Positions 7,078 through 13,867 of a stretch of DNA of 16,026 nucleotides are shown here, piece by piece. This DNA comes from Rhodospirillaceae bacterium (GTDB taxonomy: Bacteria; Pseudomonadota; Alphaproteobacteria; UBA8366; GCA-2717185). The stretch covers positions 6,363-22,388 of the forward strand of contig PBDC01000012.1 in NCBI GenBank assembly GCA_002717185.1. The letters are read 5' to 3'. Every line of letters starts with the position of its first letter. Position 1 is the stretch's first letter. The translations under genes were made by a program, and so were the position numbers. The notes beneath the pieces are model-generated. The model was not told where the DNA came from, did no database searches, and was given only the letters and a program-made list of their open reading frames with translations.

Positions 7078-7929
7078 TTTATCACCTTTGATGGTGATGC
7101 GGTGGGTGACGCGACGATGGCCGTTATAGTCACCTATCGCATGATGCTCAGTGCAGCGATTGTCCCAAAACGTTAGTGTCCCCGGCTCCCAACGCACGCG
7201 GCAGGTGAATTCTGGTCGCGTTGCGTGCTGTTTTAAATAGTCCAGCAAAGGTTCGCTCTCCGCATCGGTCATATCCGCAAAGCGTTGCGCGTGACCCCCG
7301 ATATAGAGCGCCTTTCGACTGGTTTCGGGATGGGTGCGAATTAGTGGGTGTTCGCTTTCAGTCTGTACATCACCCGGATCTCTTACCTGATCCGCCATTG
7401 CGCTGGCACCCTGGTAATCGTCCTTACGCGATTTGCCTCCTGCCGTTTTGAAGCGGTCGCCAACGTTATAAGTCTTCACCTTGGAGAGCATCTTCTTCAT
7501 ACCGTCGGACAGTGCGTCGTAGGCCAGATAAAGATTAGTGAAAAGAGTGTCACCGCCCGCCGGAGGGACTTCCAGGGCGTATAGCATAGTGGCCATGGCC
7601 GGTTTAACGGTGAACATTTGGTCAGTGTGCCACGCTGCGCCAAAAGTATGTGTGTCGTTCGGGTCCTTCACGATCGGCATTACTTCTGGGCAGTCCGGCA
7701 GTCCTGAAATGTATGGGTGTTGGTGGATACCGCCGAAGCGTTTGGCAAAGGTAAGCTGCTGCTTTGGTGTGAGCTTCTGATCACGGAAGATGATTACTTG
7801 GTGGTCGAGCAAAGCCTGGTGCACGTCGTTGAAGGTATGATTTTCGAGTGGCAGGGATAGGTCTACGCCTGTGATTTCGGCGCCCAACGCGCCGGAGAAC
7901 GGTTTTGCTTTTAGAGTTTGATAGTTCAT
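7069..7929 (-). CDS. TauD/TfdA-family 2-oxoglutarate/Fe(II) dioxygenase (copy 3, monocistronic)
   Basis: The 286-residue protein is a third TauD/TfdA dioxygenase. Its triad is His101 and Asp103 (AWHTDQMF) and His262 (WDNRCTEH), with Arg272/273 (GHRRVTHR) for 2OG. A segment at about 158-190 (FKTAGGKSRKDD and following) lengthens the mobile substrate loop compared with copy 2. I place the start at ATG 7929-7927 because the family sequence begins there (SGALGAEITGVDLSL). An in-frame ATG at 7989 would add 20 residues with no family match, but neither start has a good Shine-Dalgarno site, so translation may be leaderless or weak. It is alone on its strand, divergent from the CoA-transferase at 8180, and meets copy 2 stop to stop with no bases between. 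It is closest to copy 1 by eye. The substrate is unknown. Confidence 0.92.
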   Translation of the reverse strand: MNYQTLKAKPFSGALGAEITGVDLSLPLENHTFNDVHQALLDHQVIIFRDQKLTPKQQLTFAKRFGGIHQHPYISGLPDCPEVMPIVKDPNDTHTFGAAWHTDQMFTVKPAMATMLYALEVPPAGGDTLFTNLYLAYDALSDGMKKMLSKVKTYNVGDRFKTAGGKSRKDDYQGASAMADQVRDPGDVQTESEHPLIRTHPETSRKALYIGGHAQRFADMTDAESEPLLDYLKQHATRPEFTCRVRWEPGTLTFWDNRCTEHHAIGDYNGHRRVTHRITIKGDKPF

Positions 7930-8061
7930 TTGTGGAATTATTTCTGGTCGATTATTTCGCGCACAGCATGCCGCTTTAGGGCGCCTCATCGCAAGAGGTT
8001 CGATTGCCGAATAAATGATATTACGGCGTTACTTCCTCTTACTTACCTTTTCTCGTGGTAG

Positions 8062-8104
8062 GGCGAGGGGTTTAATAGGCGATTACTCTTCTAACCTCGC
8101 CTAT
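8062..8104. promoter_or_regulatory. Two overlapping inverted repeats sharing one arm in the divergent TauD3/CoA-transferase promoter region
   Basis: In the 250-bp gap between the divergent genes, CCTCGCCTAT (8095-8104) can pair with GGCGAGG (8062-8068, 7 bp) or with ATAGGCGA (8075-8082, 8 bp with a 14-base loop). The two pairings exclude each other. On DNA this could be a compound operator; in the leader of the rightward transcript it could be a two-state structure. Both matches are exact in the sequence; the function is inferred. Confidence 0.35.
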
Positions 8105-8179
8105 CGGCGGGGAGGGCCATGATAAGTATGGAGGGTGGCCTAAACTATGTTTGGATTTCGCTAAGGGGGGAGCAAGCAT

Positions 8180-9379
8180 ATGCGTACTTTCGAAGGGGTT
8201 CGGGTAATCGACTTCACCCAGGTGATCGCTGGGCCCTACGCGACGTTCCAACTCGCTCTGATGGGCGCCGACGTCATTAAGATCGAACAGCCCGGCATCG
8301 GGGACCAGGGGAGGCAAATGTATCCGCTCAATGAACCCTACAACGATGAGGGATTCTCGGCGATCTTCATGAGCGCCAATGCGGGTAAACGTTCGCTTTC
8401 TCTCGACCTTAAGCACGCGGCTGCTGCAGGTATCATCGAACGGCTGATGCGGGGTGCCGACGTGGTCGTCGAGAACTTCAAGGCTGGCAACATGGGGCGG
8501 CTCGGATTTGGTTGGGAGGATTTGCGTAAGATCAAGCCGAATTTAATCTACTGTTCTGTATCTGGATTTGGGCAAACCGGACCGCGTGCCGCGGCCGCGG
8601 CTTATGACCCTACCATTCAGGCGTTGAGTGGGGTCATGGCCTTGAATGGGACGGAGGCGACCGGTCCGATGCGCTGTGGGGCGCTCATGTGCGACATGTC
8701 TTCGGCATTGACTGCGGCTTTCGCTATCTCCGCCGCCTTGTTTAAGCGCGAACGGACCGGTGAAGGAGCACATCTGGACCTGTCGATGCAGGATGTTGCC
8801 GCTGGTATGGTCTCGCCAAGTCTGTTGCAGACCATGCATGGCAAGGAACCAAAGTTAATGGGTAGTCGCTCGCTGTCTGGAAATCCACTGGCTGAAACCC
8901 ATCCGACCAAGGATGGTGTACTGCTGTTGATGCCAGCGGTCGAGGCACAGTCGTTGCGGGTTTGGGAGGTGGTCGGTTTACCCGAGATGGCGAACGACCC
9001 ACGTTTTTCTACTTTGGAAGCGCGGATTGAAAACGAAACAGAATGCCTGTCCATTTTGCGTAGCGCTCTCGCTAATGAAAAAGCCAAAATTTGGGAGCAG
9101 CGCTTCGTTGATGCCGGAATTCCTGCTGCTGCGGTGGCGAGCCTGTCCAGCGTTCTGGACGACGAGCAGCTGTCGCATCGGGGTTCCTTTCGCTCGGTCA
9201 CCGCGCCCGCCGTCGGCGCCGAGGCGGCCTATTGCGCCACGCCGTTCAAGATCAGTGACGAGGAAACGGGGGCGAGTTGCCCGCCGCCCACCATTGGCGC
9301 GGATACTGATGCGGTGCTCTCTGAACTAGGGTATTCCGATGAGGATATCACGGCGTTTCGTGTCTCCGCCGCAATTTGA
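8180..9379 (+). CDS. CaiB/BaiF-type (family III) CoA-transferase
   Basis: The 399-residue protein is a family III CoA-transferase, which transfers CoA between acyl-CoA and carboxylate through an aspartyl-CoA thioester. Seen: the N-terminal FEGVRVIDF and IAGPYAT; the CoA-binding stretch NAGKRSLSLDLK (67-78); VVVENFKAG (95-103); SGFGQTGP (128-135); and the likely nucleophile Asp172 in MCDMSSAL, the position of Asp169 in formyl-CoA transferase. ERTGEGAHLDLSM (about 190-203) is also typical. Length is normal for the family. The start follows GGGGGAG (about 8166-8172). It opens a rightward unit, with the deacetylase-like gene beginning 23 bases after its stop. A second family member is cut by the left edge of the window, so the locus has at least two acyl acceptors or donors to handle. 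The substrate is not predictable from sequence; formyl-CoA, carnitine, succinyl/benzylsuccinate and racemase (MCR) types share these motifs. Confidence 0.94.
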   Translation: MRTFEGVRVIDFTQVIAGPYATFQLALMGADVIKIEQPGIGDQGRQMYPLNEPYNDEGFSAIFMSANAGKRSLSLDLKHAAAAGIIERLMRGADVVVENFKAGNMGRLGFGWEDLRKIKPNLIYCSVSGFGQTGPRAAAAAYDPTIQALSGVMALNGTEATGPMRCGALMCDMSSALTAAFAISAALFKRERTGEGAHLDLSMQDVAAGMVSPSLLQTMHGKEPKLMGSRSLSGNPLAETHPTKDGVLLLMPAVEAQSLRVWEVVGLPEMANDPRFSTLEARIENETECLSILRSALANEKAKIWEQRFVDAGIPAAAVASLSSVLDDEQLSHRGSFRSVTAPAVGAEAAYCATPFKISDEETGASCPPPTIGADTDAVLSELGYSDEDITAFRVSAAI

Positions 9380-9402
9380 CATTGTCAACACGAGGTATCG
9401 AG

Positions 9403-10302
9403 ATGACCAGTCTTCCTTCGCTCAACCGTTTTCCCTATTCCAGTCTGCGATCACGACCCGACTTTAATTGGCCAGACGGCAAGCGGCTCGCCGTACATAT
9501 CGCGATCAATCTGGAACATTTCATATTCGGTGAGGGCGGGGTTGACCTCGACCGACCGACGCCGGCGCCAAACCATCGTTCCTATCTTTGGCGCGACTAC
9601 GGAAACCGGGTCGGTGTTTGGCGATTACTCGATCTATTCGATGAGTTCAAGCTGCCGATTGGAGTGATCACCAACGCTTCGATCTACGACCACTGCCCAG
9701 AATCGATTGCTGCCTTCCGCGACCGCGGTGACGAGATCATTGGCCATGGCATTACGAATTCAAAGCGGGTCGCTGATATGAGTGAGGCGGAGGAGACCGA
9801 GATGGTCCGCACCGCGACTGATTTGATTGCACACAATGAGGGTGCCGCGCCGGCCGGCTGGCTCACCCCTTACTTGACGCCGTCGGACGTAACGCCTGAC
9901 ATACTGAAAGAGGCCGGTTACGAATATATCCTGGATTGGGGTATTTGCGATGACCAACCCTTCTGGTCGCGGACCCGGTCGGGGCCGCTTCTCGCCGTGC
10001 CCTACCCGTTGGAACTTAATGACCAGCCGAGTATCGTCTTCCGACGCAACACGGCCCGCGACTACGCCGACATGGTGATCGATCATTTCACCGAGATGTT
10101 GCGTTCGTCGGACAAATATCCGGCGGTTTGTTCAATCTCGCTTCACCATTTTATCGTCGGGCAGCCGCACCGACTGCACCATTTGCGCCGCGCCTTTGCC
10201 CACATCGCCGAACATCGCGATGAGATCTGGATTACTACCCCAGCTAAAATTGCACAGTACTACAAGAATTTACCGGAAGATCAGCAGATTAAGGCGGACT
10301 GA
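9403..10302 (+). CDS. Polysaccharide deacetylase-fold protein, PuuE (allantoinase)/cyclic-imidase-like, with incomplete metal site
   Basis: This 299-residue protein has the NodB-homology fold as used by PuuE allantoinases and Helicobacter PgdA-like proteins, not by secreted chitin deacetylases: no signal peptide is visible and it should be cytosolic. Seen: an N-terminal strand VHIAINLEHF (31-40) where NodB enzymes have a metal-binding Asp pair; DYGNRVGVWRLLDLFDEF (65-82), typical of the PuuE group; and GDEIIGHGITNS (109-120), where His115 is kept but the second His of the H-x3-H metal motif is Asn119. A canonical zinc site is therefore absent, as reported for PuuE-type members, and the reaction may be ring-opening or cleavage of an amide or imide. 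ATG 9403 is chosen over an in-frame TTG at 9376 because GAGG (9392-9395) stands seven bases before it. It is co-directional with the CoA-transferase 23 bases upstream. Confidence 0.85.
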   Translation: MTSLPSLNRFPYSSLRSRPDFNWPDGKRLAVHIAINLEHFIFGEGGVDLDRPTPAPNHRSYLWRDYGNRVGVWRLLDLFDEFKLPIGVITNASIYDHCPESIAAFRDRGDEIIGHGITNSKRVADMSEAEETEMVRTATDLIAHNEGAAPAGWLTPYLTPSDVTPDILKEAGYEYILDWGICDDQPFWSRTRSGPLLAVPYPLELNDQPSIVFRRNTARDYADMVIDHFTEMLRSSDKYPAVCSISLHHFIVGQPHRLHHLRRAFAHIAEHRDEIWITTPAKIAQYYKNLPEDQQIKAD

Positions 10303-10343
10303 CCGATGGTCGGGGCCTTCTCTATCTCTACCGTGCCATTGTT

Positions 10344-10391
10344 AAGTAAGGTTTGTCGTTGCCCTGCCTTTGGCTCGACGATACCTTGCTT
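10344..10391 (+). promoter_or_regulatory. Long imperfect stem-loop in the leader of the MetE-core gene
   Basis: AAGTAAGGT (10344-10352) pairs with ACCTTGCTT (10383-10391) over nine bases with one G-U. GTCG (10355-10358) then pairs with CGAC (10376-10379), and GCC (10361-10363) with GGC (10372-10374), closing an 8-base loop. It ends 33 bases before the MetE-core ATG and has no following T-run, so it is not a simple terminator. It could be a processing or stability hairpin, or a regulated leader. I do not recognise it as a known SAM, SAH or cobalamin riboswitch. Confidence 0.45.
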
Positions 10392-10424
10392 CGCCGCCGT
10401 AAAACTTAATGGAGGTGTAGGGCC

Positions 10425-11465
10425 ATGTCCCAGCCGTTTTTGACGACCGTCGTGGGTTCTATGCCGAAGCCAGCGTGGCTCATGGAGCAGGTGCCGTTGA
10501 ATGAGGCGGGCAAGCAAGTGCATGGAAAGGGTGCGGATTGGGGTTTCTCTGGCCATTTGTTGGCCGATGCAATGGATGATGCAACGCGGGTGACACTGCA
10601 CGACCAGGAGAATGCCGGGATCGATATCGTTAGCGATGGAGAACAGCGGCGGACTTCTTATCTCACTTACATTACGCAGCGGCTTGACGGATTTGATTAC
10701 GAGGTCTTAACCAAGAAATGGACCCGAAACCGGCGCCGGCTGGCCGAAGTAGGACGCTGCGTTGGACCGGTCCGGCGCAGCAAGCCAATGCTGTCAGAGG
10801 ATCTGAAATTTTTGCTGGCAGAGACAGACTGCCCAGTGAAGATTACCATGCCTGGACCGATGACCGTGGTTGATTCGACTGCCGATGAGCATTACGGCAA
10901 CGAGGCGATGATGGCGATGGACGTGGCAGATGCGCTGAATGCGGAAGCGCGTGAACTGGACGCGCTGGGAGCGGCGGTGATCCAATTCGACGAACCAGTG
11001 TTTAGTCGCTATCCCGACAAAGTTCGCGAGTGGGGTGTTGCTGCGCTCGATCGCTGTCTGGAGGGGATCGAGGACGCTAAGACTGCCGCACACGTATGTT
11101 ACAGCTATCCGATGCCTGGGGTGCCGCGGCCTATTGTTGATAGCTATCCCGTGATCCTCGAAGCGCTGGAACTGTCCAAGGTCGACCAATTAGCATTGGA
11201 GTTCGAGGCTTCGCGGCTCGAGCCAAAATTGTTGCGCCTGTGCCCGTCGAAGACCGTTATGTTTGGATGCATAGATAATGGGACGGATGACATAGAGAGA
11301 CCGGAGTATGTCGCGGACAAACTGTTGGCTGCCGCAAAGCACCTGCCACCGGAGCAGATTCAGGCGGCGCCCGATTGCGGTTTGGTGCCGCTTGGTTTGC
11401 CGTTGGCGCGAGAAAAGCTGAAGTCCATGGTGGCCGGCGCTAGGCTGGCGCGAGAACTGCTTTAG
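10425..11465 (+). CDS. MetE catalytic-domain (core-MetE / epoxyalkane:CoM transferase-like) zinc alkyltransferase
   Basis: The 346-residue protein matches only the C-terminal catalytic half of cobalamin-independent methionine synthase (UROD/MetE-like barrel); the N-terminal folate-binding half is missing. All zinc ligands can be placed: His223 and Cys225 in HVCYSY, Glu261 in FEASR, and Cys318 in PDCGL, matching E. coli MetE H641, C643, E665 and C726. Asp189 (FDEPVF) sits where MetE binds the substrate amino group. The N-terminus TTVVGSMPKP is also typical. Such stand-alone proteins either methylate homocysteine with a non-folate donor or, as in epoxyalkane:coenzyme M transferase, alkylate another thiol. 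In this oxygenase-rich setting, acceptance of an alkyl or methyl group from a catabolic step is plausible but inferred. GGAGGTG (10411-10417) gives a strong ribosome site. The gene is 122 bases after the deacetylase-like gene and carries a structured leader. Confidence 0.9.
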   Translation: MSQPFLTTVVGSMPKPAWLMEQVPLNEAGKQVHGKGADWGFSGHLLADAMDDATRVTLHDQENAGIDIVSDGEQRRTSYLTYITQRLDGFDYEVLTKKWTRNRRRLAEVGRCVGPVRRSKPMLSEDLKFLLAETDCPVKITMPGPMTVVDSTADEHYGNEAMMAMDVADALNAEARELDALGAAVIQFDEPVFSRYPDKVREWGVAALDRCLEGIEDAKTAAHVCYSYPMPGVPRPIVDSYPVILEALELSKVDQLALEFEASRLEPKLLRLCPSKTVMFGCIDNGTDDIERPEYVADKLLAAAKHLPPEQIQAAPDCGLVPLGLPLAREKLKSMVAGARLARELL

Positions 11466-11539
11466 AAGGTCAATATGTAATTGGGAGTGAAATCGGTATT
11501 AAGTAACCTACCGCTGTATCCTATCCCACGGAGATTGTA

Positions 11540-12568
11540 ATGCATCTCTTCAAACGTCATGCGCCGGCAGATATGGATGTCGCTGCGGCTCAGATTCCCG
11601 TCATCGATCTAGGCCCCTATTTTGCGCGTGAAGCGGGGGCGCTGGGGAAGCTAGGTACTGAGATTCGGCGTGCTTGCGAAACTGTTGGTTTTTTTTACAT
11701 CGCCAATCACGGTGTGCCACAGGATTTGATAGATCGCACTTTTGAGCAATCGAAGCGGTTTCACGCTTTACCACTAGACGCGAAGTTGATGCTACGGATC
11801 AACGATTACAACATCGGTTATCTACCGATGAATGCCAGCGTTCAAAGCCATTCGACGGTGCACAAAGCTACCAAGCCGAACCAGAATGAAAGCTTTTTCG
11901 TCACTCATGAGCCTGATGCCTTCGGAGACCCCGTGCCGTTGCGCGGACAAAACCAGTGGCCGGAGGGGCTGTCGGGGTTCCGTGAAGGTGTGCAAGCGTA
12001 TTTCGCAATGGTCCACGCGCTGGCGCAGCGCATGCTTCCGGGCTTTGCGGTGGCTTTGGGCATGCCGGAGGATTACTTTGAGCCCTTTTTCACTGAAGGT
12101 GGTCATGTACAGCTTCGCATGCTGCACTACCCGCCGACCAAGCTGGAGGAAAATGATTTCGGCGCCGGACCCCACACAGATAACGCTTTCCTGACAATTT
12201 TGGCGCGGATGGCCGTGCCCGGACTGCGCCTGCGGATGCCGAACGGGGAGTGGGTTGTTCCGCCGCTGATACCGGGTACGTTACTGGTCAATATCGGCAA
12301 CTATGTCCGCCGGATGTCAAACAACCGTTTTTTGTCGACGCCACATGGCGTGATCGTGGAGGGCGAGCAGGACCGTTATTCCATCGCCTATTTTCACAGC
12401 CCCAAGGTGACCAATACGATCGAAGTGTTGCCAACTTTCGTCGATGCGGAAAACCCGCCTAAATACGAGCCAGTCGAACTCGGTGATTTAGTGCGTGAAT
12501 TCTGGGCCGCCAACTATGCCCATCAGAAGGGTCATGGTGACGTCGAATTGAAGCACCAATACAAATAA
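11540..12568 (+). CDS. Isopenicillin-N-synthase-type 2-oxoglutarate/Fe(II) oxygenase
   Basis: The 342-residue protein is a member of the IPNS/DIOX superfamily, with the N-terminal IPVIDLGPYF (19-28) and CETVGFFYIANHGVP (46-60) of that group. The iron site is His212 and Asp214 (PHTDNAFLTIL) and His269 (TPHGV); Arg279 and Ser281 (RYSIAYF) form the RxS motif that binds 2OG. Changes from the common form are GNYVRRMSNN for the usual GD-(M/L)-x-x-x-(T/S)-N and HGV for HRV. Reactions in this family include hydroxylation, desaturation and ring formation on small molecules; which one cannot be said. The start follows GGAG (11530-11533) by six bases. It is 74 bases behind the MetE-core gene and followed by a likely terminator, so it probably ends this transcript. 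It is the fourth 2OG-dependent enzyme in the window and not close to the three TauD copies. Confidence 0.93.
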   Translation: MHLFKRHAPADMDVAAAQIPVIDLGPYFAREAGALGKLGTEIRRACETVGFFYIANHGVPQDLIDRTFEQSKRFHALPLDAKLMLRINDYNIGYLPMNASVQSHSTVHKATKPNQNESFFVTHEPDAFGDPVPLRGQNQWPEGLSGFREGVQAYFAMVHALAQRMLPGFAVALGMPEDYFEPFFTEGGHVQLRMLHYPPTKLEENDFGAGPHTDNAFLTILARMAVPGLRLRMPNGEWVVPPLIPGTLLVNIGNYVRRMSNNRFLSTPHGVIVEGEQDRYSIAYFHSPKVTNTIEVLPTFVDAENPPKYEPVELGDLVREFWAANYAHQKGHGDVELKHQYK

Positions 12569-12575
12569 TTAGGTG

Positions 12576-12597
12576 AACCTGGCTCAGGCCGGTTTTT
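12576..12597 (+). terminator. Candidate rho-independent terminator after the IPNS-type gene
   Basis: AACC-T-GGC, loop TCAG, then GCCGGTT runs straight into TTTTT. This gives a seven-pair stem with one bulged T, partly formed from the first U residues. It starts eight bases after the TAA of the oxygenase gene, the usual place for a terminator. The stem is modest, so efficiency is uncertain. Confidence 0.5.
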
Positions 12598-12789
12598 AGG
12601 AAGGGTGTCTGCCTACGACCAAAAAAGATGCCTCGATAAAAGTTCTTGCTTTGTTGCTGCCCATTTGCTCCTCGAGCTGCGAAGTAACGCTGCCGGAAAA
12701 TTTTTGATCTGTCCGGCGAGAGGCGGTTTGTTCAATTTAAGATCGCTGCTTCGGTTCTGCTGAAGTGTTGGCGAAAGGCACTCGAGCGG

Positions 12790-12819
12790 TTGGCTTGGGG
12801 TGGGCGCCATATTTATAAA
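12790..12819 (+). promoter_or_regulatory. Possible sigma70-type promoter for the SDR gene
   Basis: TTGGCT (12790-12795) and TATAAA (12814-12819) are 18 bases apart; the -35 element matches four and the -10 element five of six consensus positions. The start point would lie near 12826, giving a leader of about 68 bases. It stands downstream of the terminator candidate, which supports an independent transcript. Confidence 0.3.
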
Positions 12820-12893
12820 AACCGTTGTTCAGGCAGTCGTCGCCCTTGTCATCCTGCGATAGGCTTTGCACAACGTCATATCAAGGAGGGGTT

Positions 12894-13682
12894 ATGGATT
12901 TTAAGGACAAGGTCACCATTGTTACTGGCGGAGCATCGGGTATCGGTGCAGCCTGCGCGCGTGAATTCGCAAGGCGTGGTGCAAAGGTTGTCGTCACCGA
13001 TGTTAATGGCGAAGGCGCTAGGGCGGTTGCGGATGAGATCGGCGGGCTAGTCGTCGCCTGCAATATTGGCGATGAGGCAGCCGTTAATGCGCTGGTAGCG
13101 GAGTCGGAAGCGGCGTATGGCCCGATCGATATCTTCTTCAGCAATGCCGGTATCAACAGTGGCCGGGAACTCTTGAACACCGACCTATCAGTTTGGGATA
13201 ATCATTGGCGGGTCAACGTAATGGCGCATGTCTGCGCGGTCCGTGCGGTTCTGCCCGGGATGCTGGAGCGTGGCGTTGGGTATCTGATCCACACTGCCTC
13301 GATGGCTGGTATCCTGATGTCTAATGGTAATTTGCCTTACACGGTTTCAAAGCACGCCGTCGTCGGATTGGCCGAGTACTTATCGGTTGCGCATCACCAT
13401 CAGGGCATCCGCGTGTCTTTGCTTGCACCGCTTGGAGTGCGCACGCCAATGTTGGGCGATACAGACAAACCCTTTGCTCGCAACGCGGCCGGCCCAATCA
13501 AAGAACCGGCAGAGGTGGCTAACATGGTTGCCTCGGCGGTCGAAGAAGAACGCTTCCTTATCCTGACGGATGAGATCGCGCAGACCTGGATGGAAGGTAA
13601 GACGAACGATATCGAACGCTGGCTGCGGGGCATGAGGCGGTTGGCCGAGAAGATCGAAGCCGAAGGTGGAAGAGACACCTGA
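12894..13682 (+). CDS. Short-chain dehydrogenase/reductase (classical SDR)
   Basis: The 262-residue protein is a classical SDR, an NAD(P)-dependent oxidoreductase acting on a hydroxyl or keto group. Seen: the nucleotide-binding TGGASGIG (11-18); Asp36 at the end of the second strand (VVVTDV), which favours NAD(H) over NADP(H); SNAGI (83-87); Asn108; and the catalytic Ser136 (HTASMAG), Tyr149 and Lys153 (YTVSK). The C-terminal region is long and charged, with many Arg and Glu, from about 232. ATG 12894 is chosen because AAGGAGG (12883-12889) precedes it; an upstream in-frame ATG at 12825 would add 23 residues with no SDR match. It stands alone between a 325-base upstream gap and a convergent Rieske gene. 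It may oxidise an alcohol produced by the nearby oxygenases, but that is inference. Confidence 0.93.
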   Translation: MDFKDKVTIVTGGASGIGAACAREFARRGAKVVVTDVNGEGARAVADEIGGLVVACNIGDEAAVNALVAESEAAYGPIDIFFSNAGINSGRELLNTDLSVWDNHWRVNVMAHVCAVRAVLPGMLERGVGYLIHTASMAGILMSNGNLPYTVSKHAVVGLAEYLSVAHHHQGIRVSLLAPLGVRTPMLGDTDKPFARNAAGPIKEPAEVANMVASAVEEERFLILTDEIAQTWMEGKTNDIERWLRGMRRLAEKIEAEGGRDT

Positions 13683-13694
13683 GTTTGGTGGTCG

Positions 13695-13750
13695 CCGCTG
13701 ACCGCAGAATAGGTATTAGAGAATTTGGCCCCAATCAACGAAGTCAGCGG
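13695..13750. repeat. Inverted repeat CCGCTGAC / GTCAGCGG in convergent intergenic region
   Basis: A perfect 8-bp inverted repeat (13695-13702 and 13743-13750) with a 40-base spacer lies just after the SDR stop. There is no T-run on the exit side of either strand: the plus strand continues with AAAAGAGAAAA. It is therefore a poor terminator for either gene. Its role is unknown. Confidence 0.35.
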
Positions 13751-13817
13751 AAAAGAGAAAACCTATGCCCATTAGATTCCGGTCTTGCAGAAGTTTAGCC
13801 ACAAGAGCTTTGATCAT
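13716..13817 (-). other. 33-codon open frame downstream of the Rieske gene (doubtful)
   Basis: On the minus strand an ATG at 13817-13815 opens 33 codons ending at TAA 13718-13716. The peptide begins MIKALVAKLLQDRN and ends FSADFVDWGQIL: a cationic helix-like start and a hydrophobic/acidic end. Only a weak AAGAAG stands upstream. It lies 106 bases past the Rieske stop and could be translated from that transcript, be a gene remnant, or be chance. I do not recognise it and do not call it a gene. Confidence 0.15.
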
Positions 13818-13867
13818 GGGCAGGTTGCTTCTTTGCTGAGCCTAATGGGTATAAAAATTGGCTAAAC
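13764..13867. repeat. Interleaved inverted repeats (pseudoknot order) in convergent intergenic region
   Basis: TATGCCCATTAG (13764-13775) pairs with CTAATGGGTATA (13842-13853) over 12 bases with one G-U. GTTTAGCC (13793-13800) pairs exactly with GGCTAAAC (13860-13867). The arms alternate A-B-A'-B', so both can form together only as a pseudoknot or in alternation. ATGGGCA (13816-13822) competes for the first arm. This could be a structured RNA, a small mobile-element remnant, or chance. Confidence 0.35.

Larger units (their letters stand above)
12569..12893. other. 325-base gap between the IPNS-type oxygenase and the SDR gene
   Basis: The gap holds the terminator candidate at its left end, a weak inverted repeat (GCCGG at 12692-12696, CCGGC at 12713-12717, with AAAATTTTT inside the loop), a possible promoter near 12790-12819 and the SDR ribosome site (AAGGAGG, 12883-12889). 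The short open frames here, including a 65-codon one on the minus strand, show no ribosome site or family motif, and I do not call a gene. Confidence 0.45.

Noticed and set aside
7930..7989. 20-residue N-terminal extension of TauD copy 3 from ATG 7989
   Set aside because: The extension is Cys/Arg-rich with no family match, and homology begins after Met at 7929. It is not fully excluded, because neither start has a good ribosome site.
10344..10391. Known SAM-, SAH- or cobalamin-type riboswitch ahead of the MetE-core gene
   Set aside because: The hairpin is real but I see none of the conserved core sequences of these riboswitches, and the leader is too short for a cobalamin element.
12613..12810. 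65-codon minus-strand open frame in the gap before the SDR gene
   Set aside because: It has no ribosome site and low-complexity Ser/Leu/Pro/Gln content, and it covers the likely SDR promoter.
12825..12893. Upstream in-frame ATG giving 23 extra residues for the SDR
   Set aside because: AAGGAGG immediately before ATG 12894 and the start of the Rossmann fold after it decide the later start.
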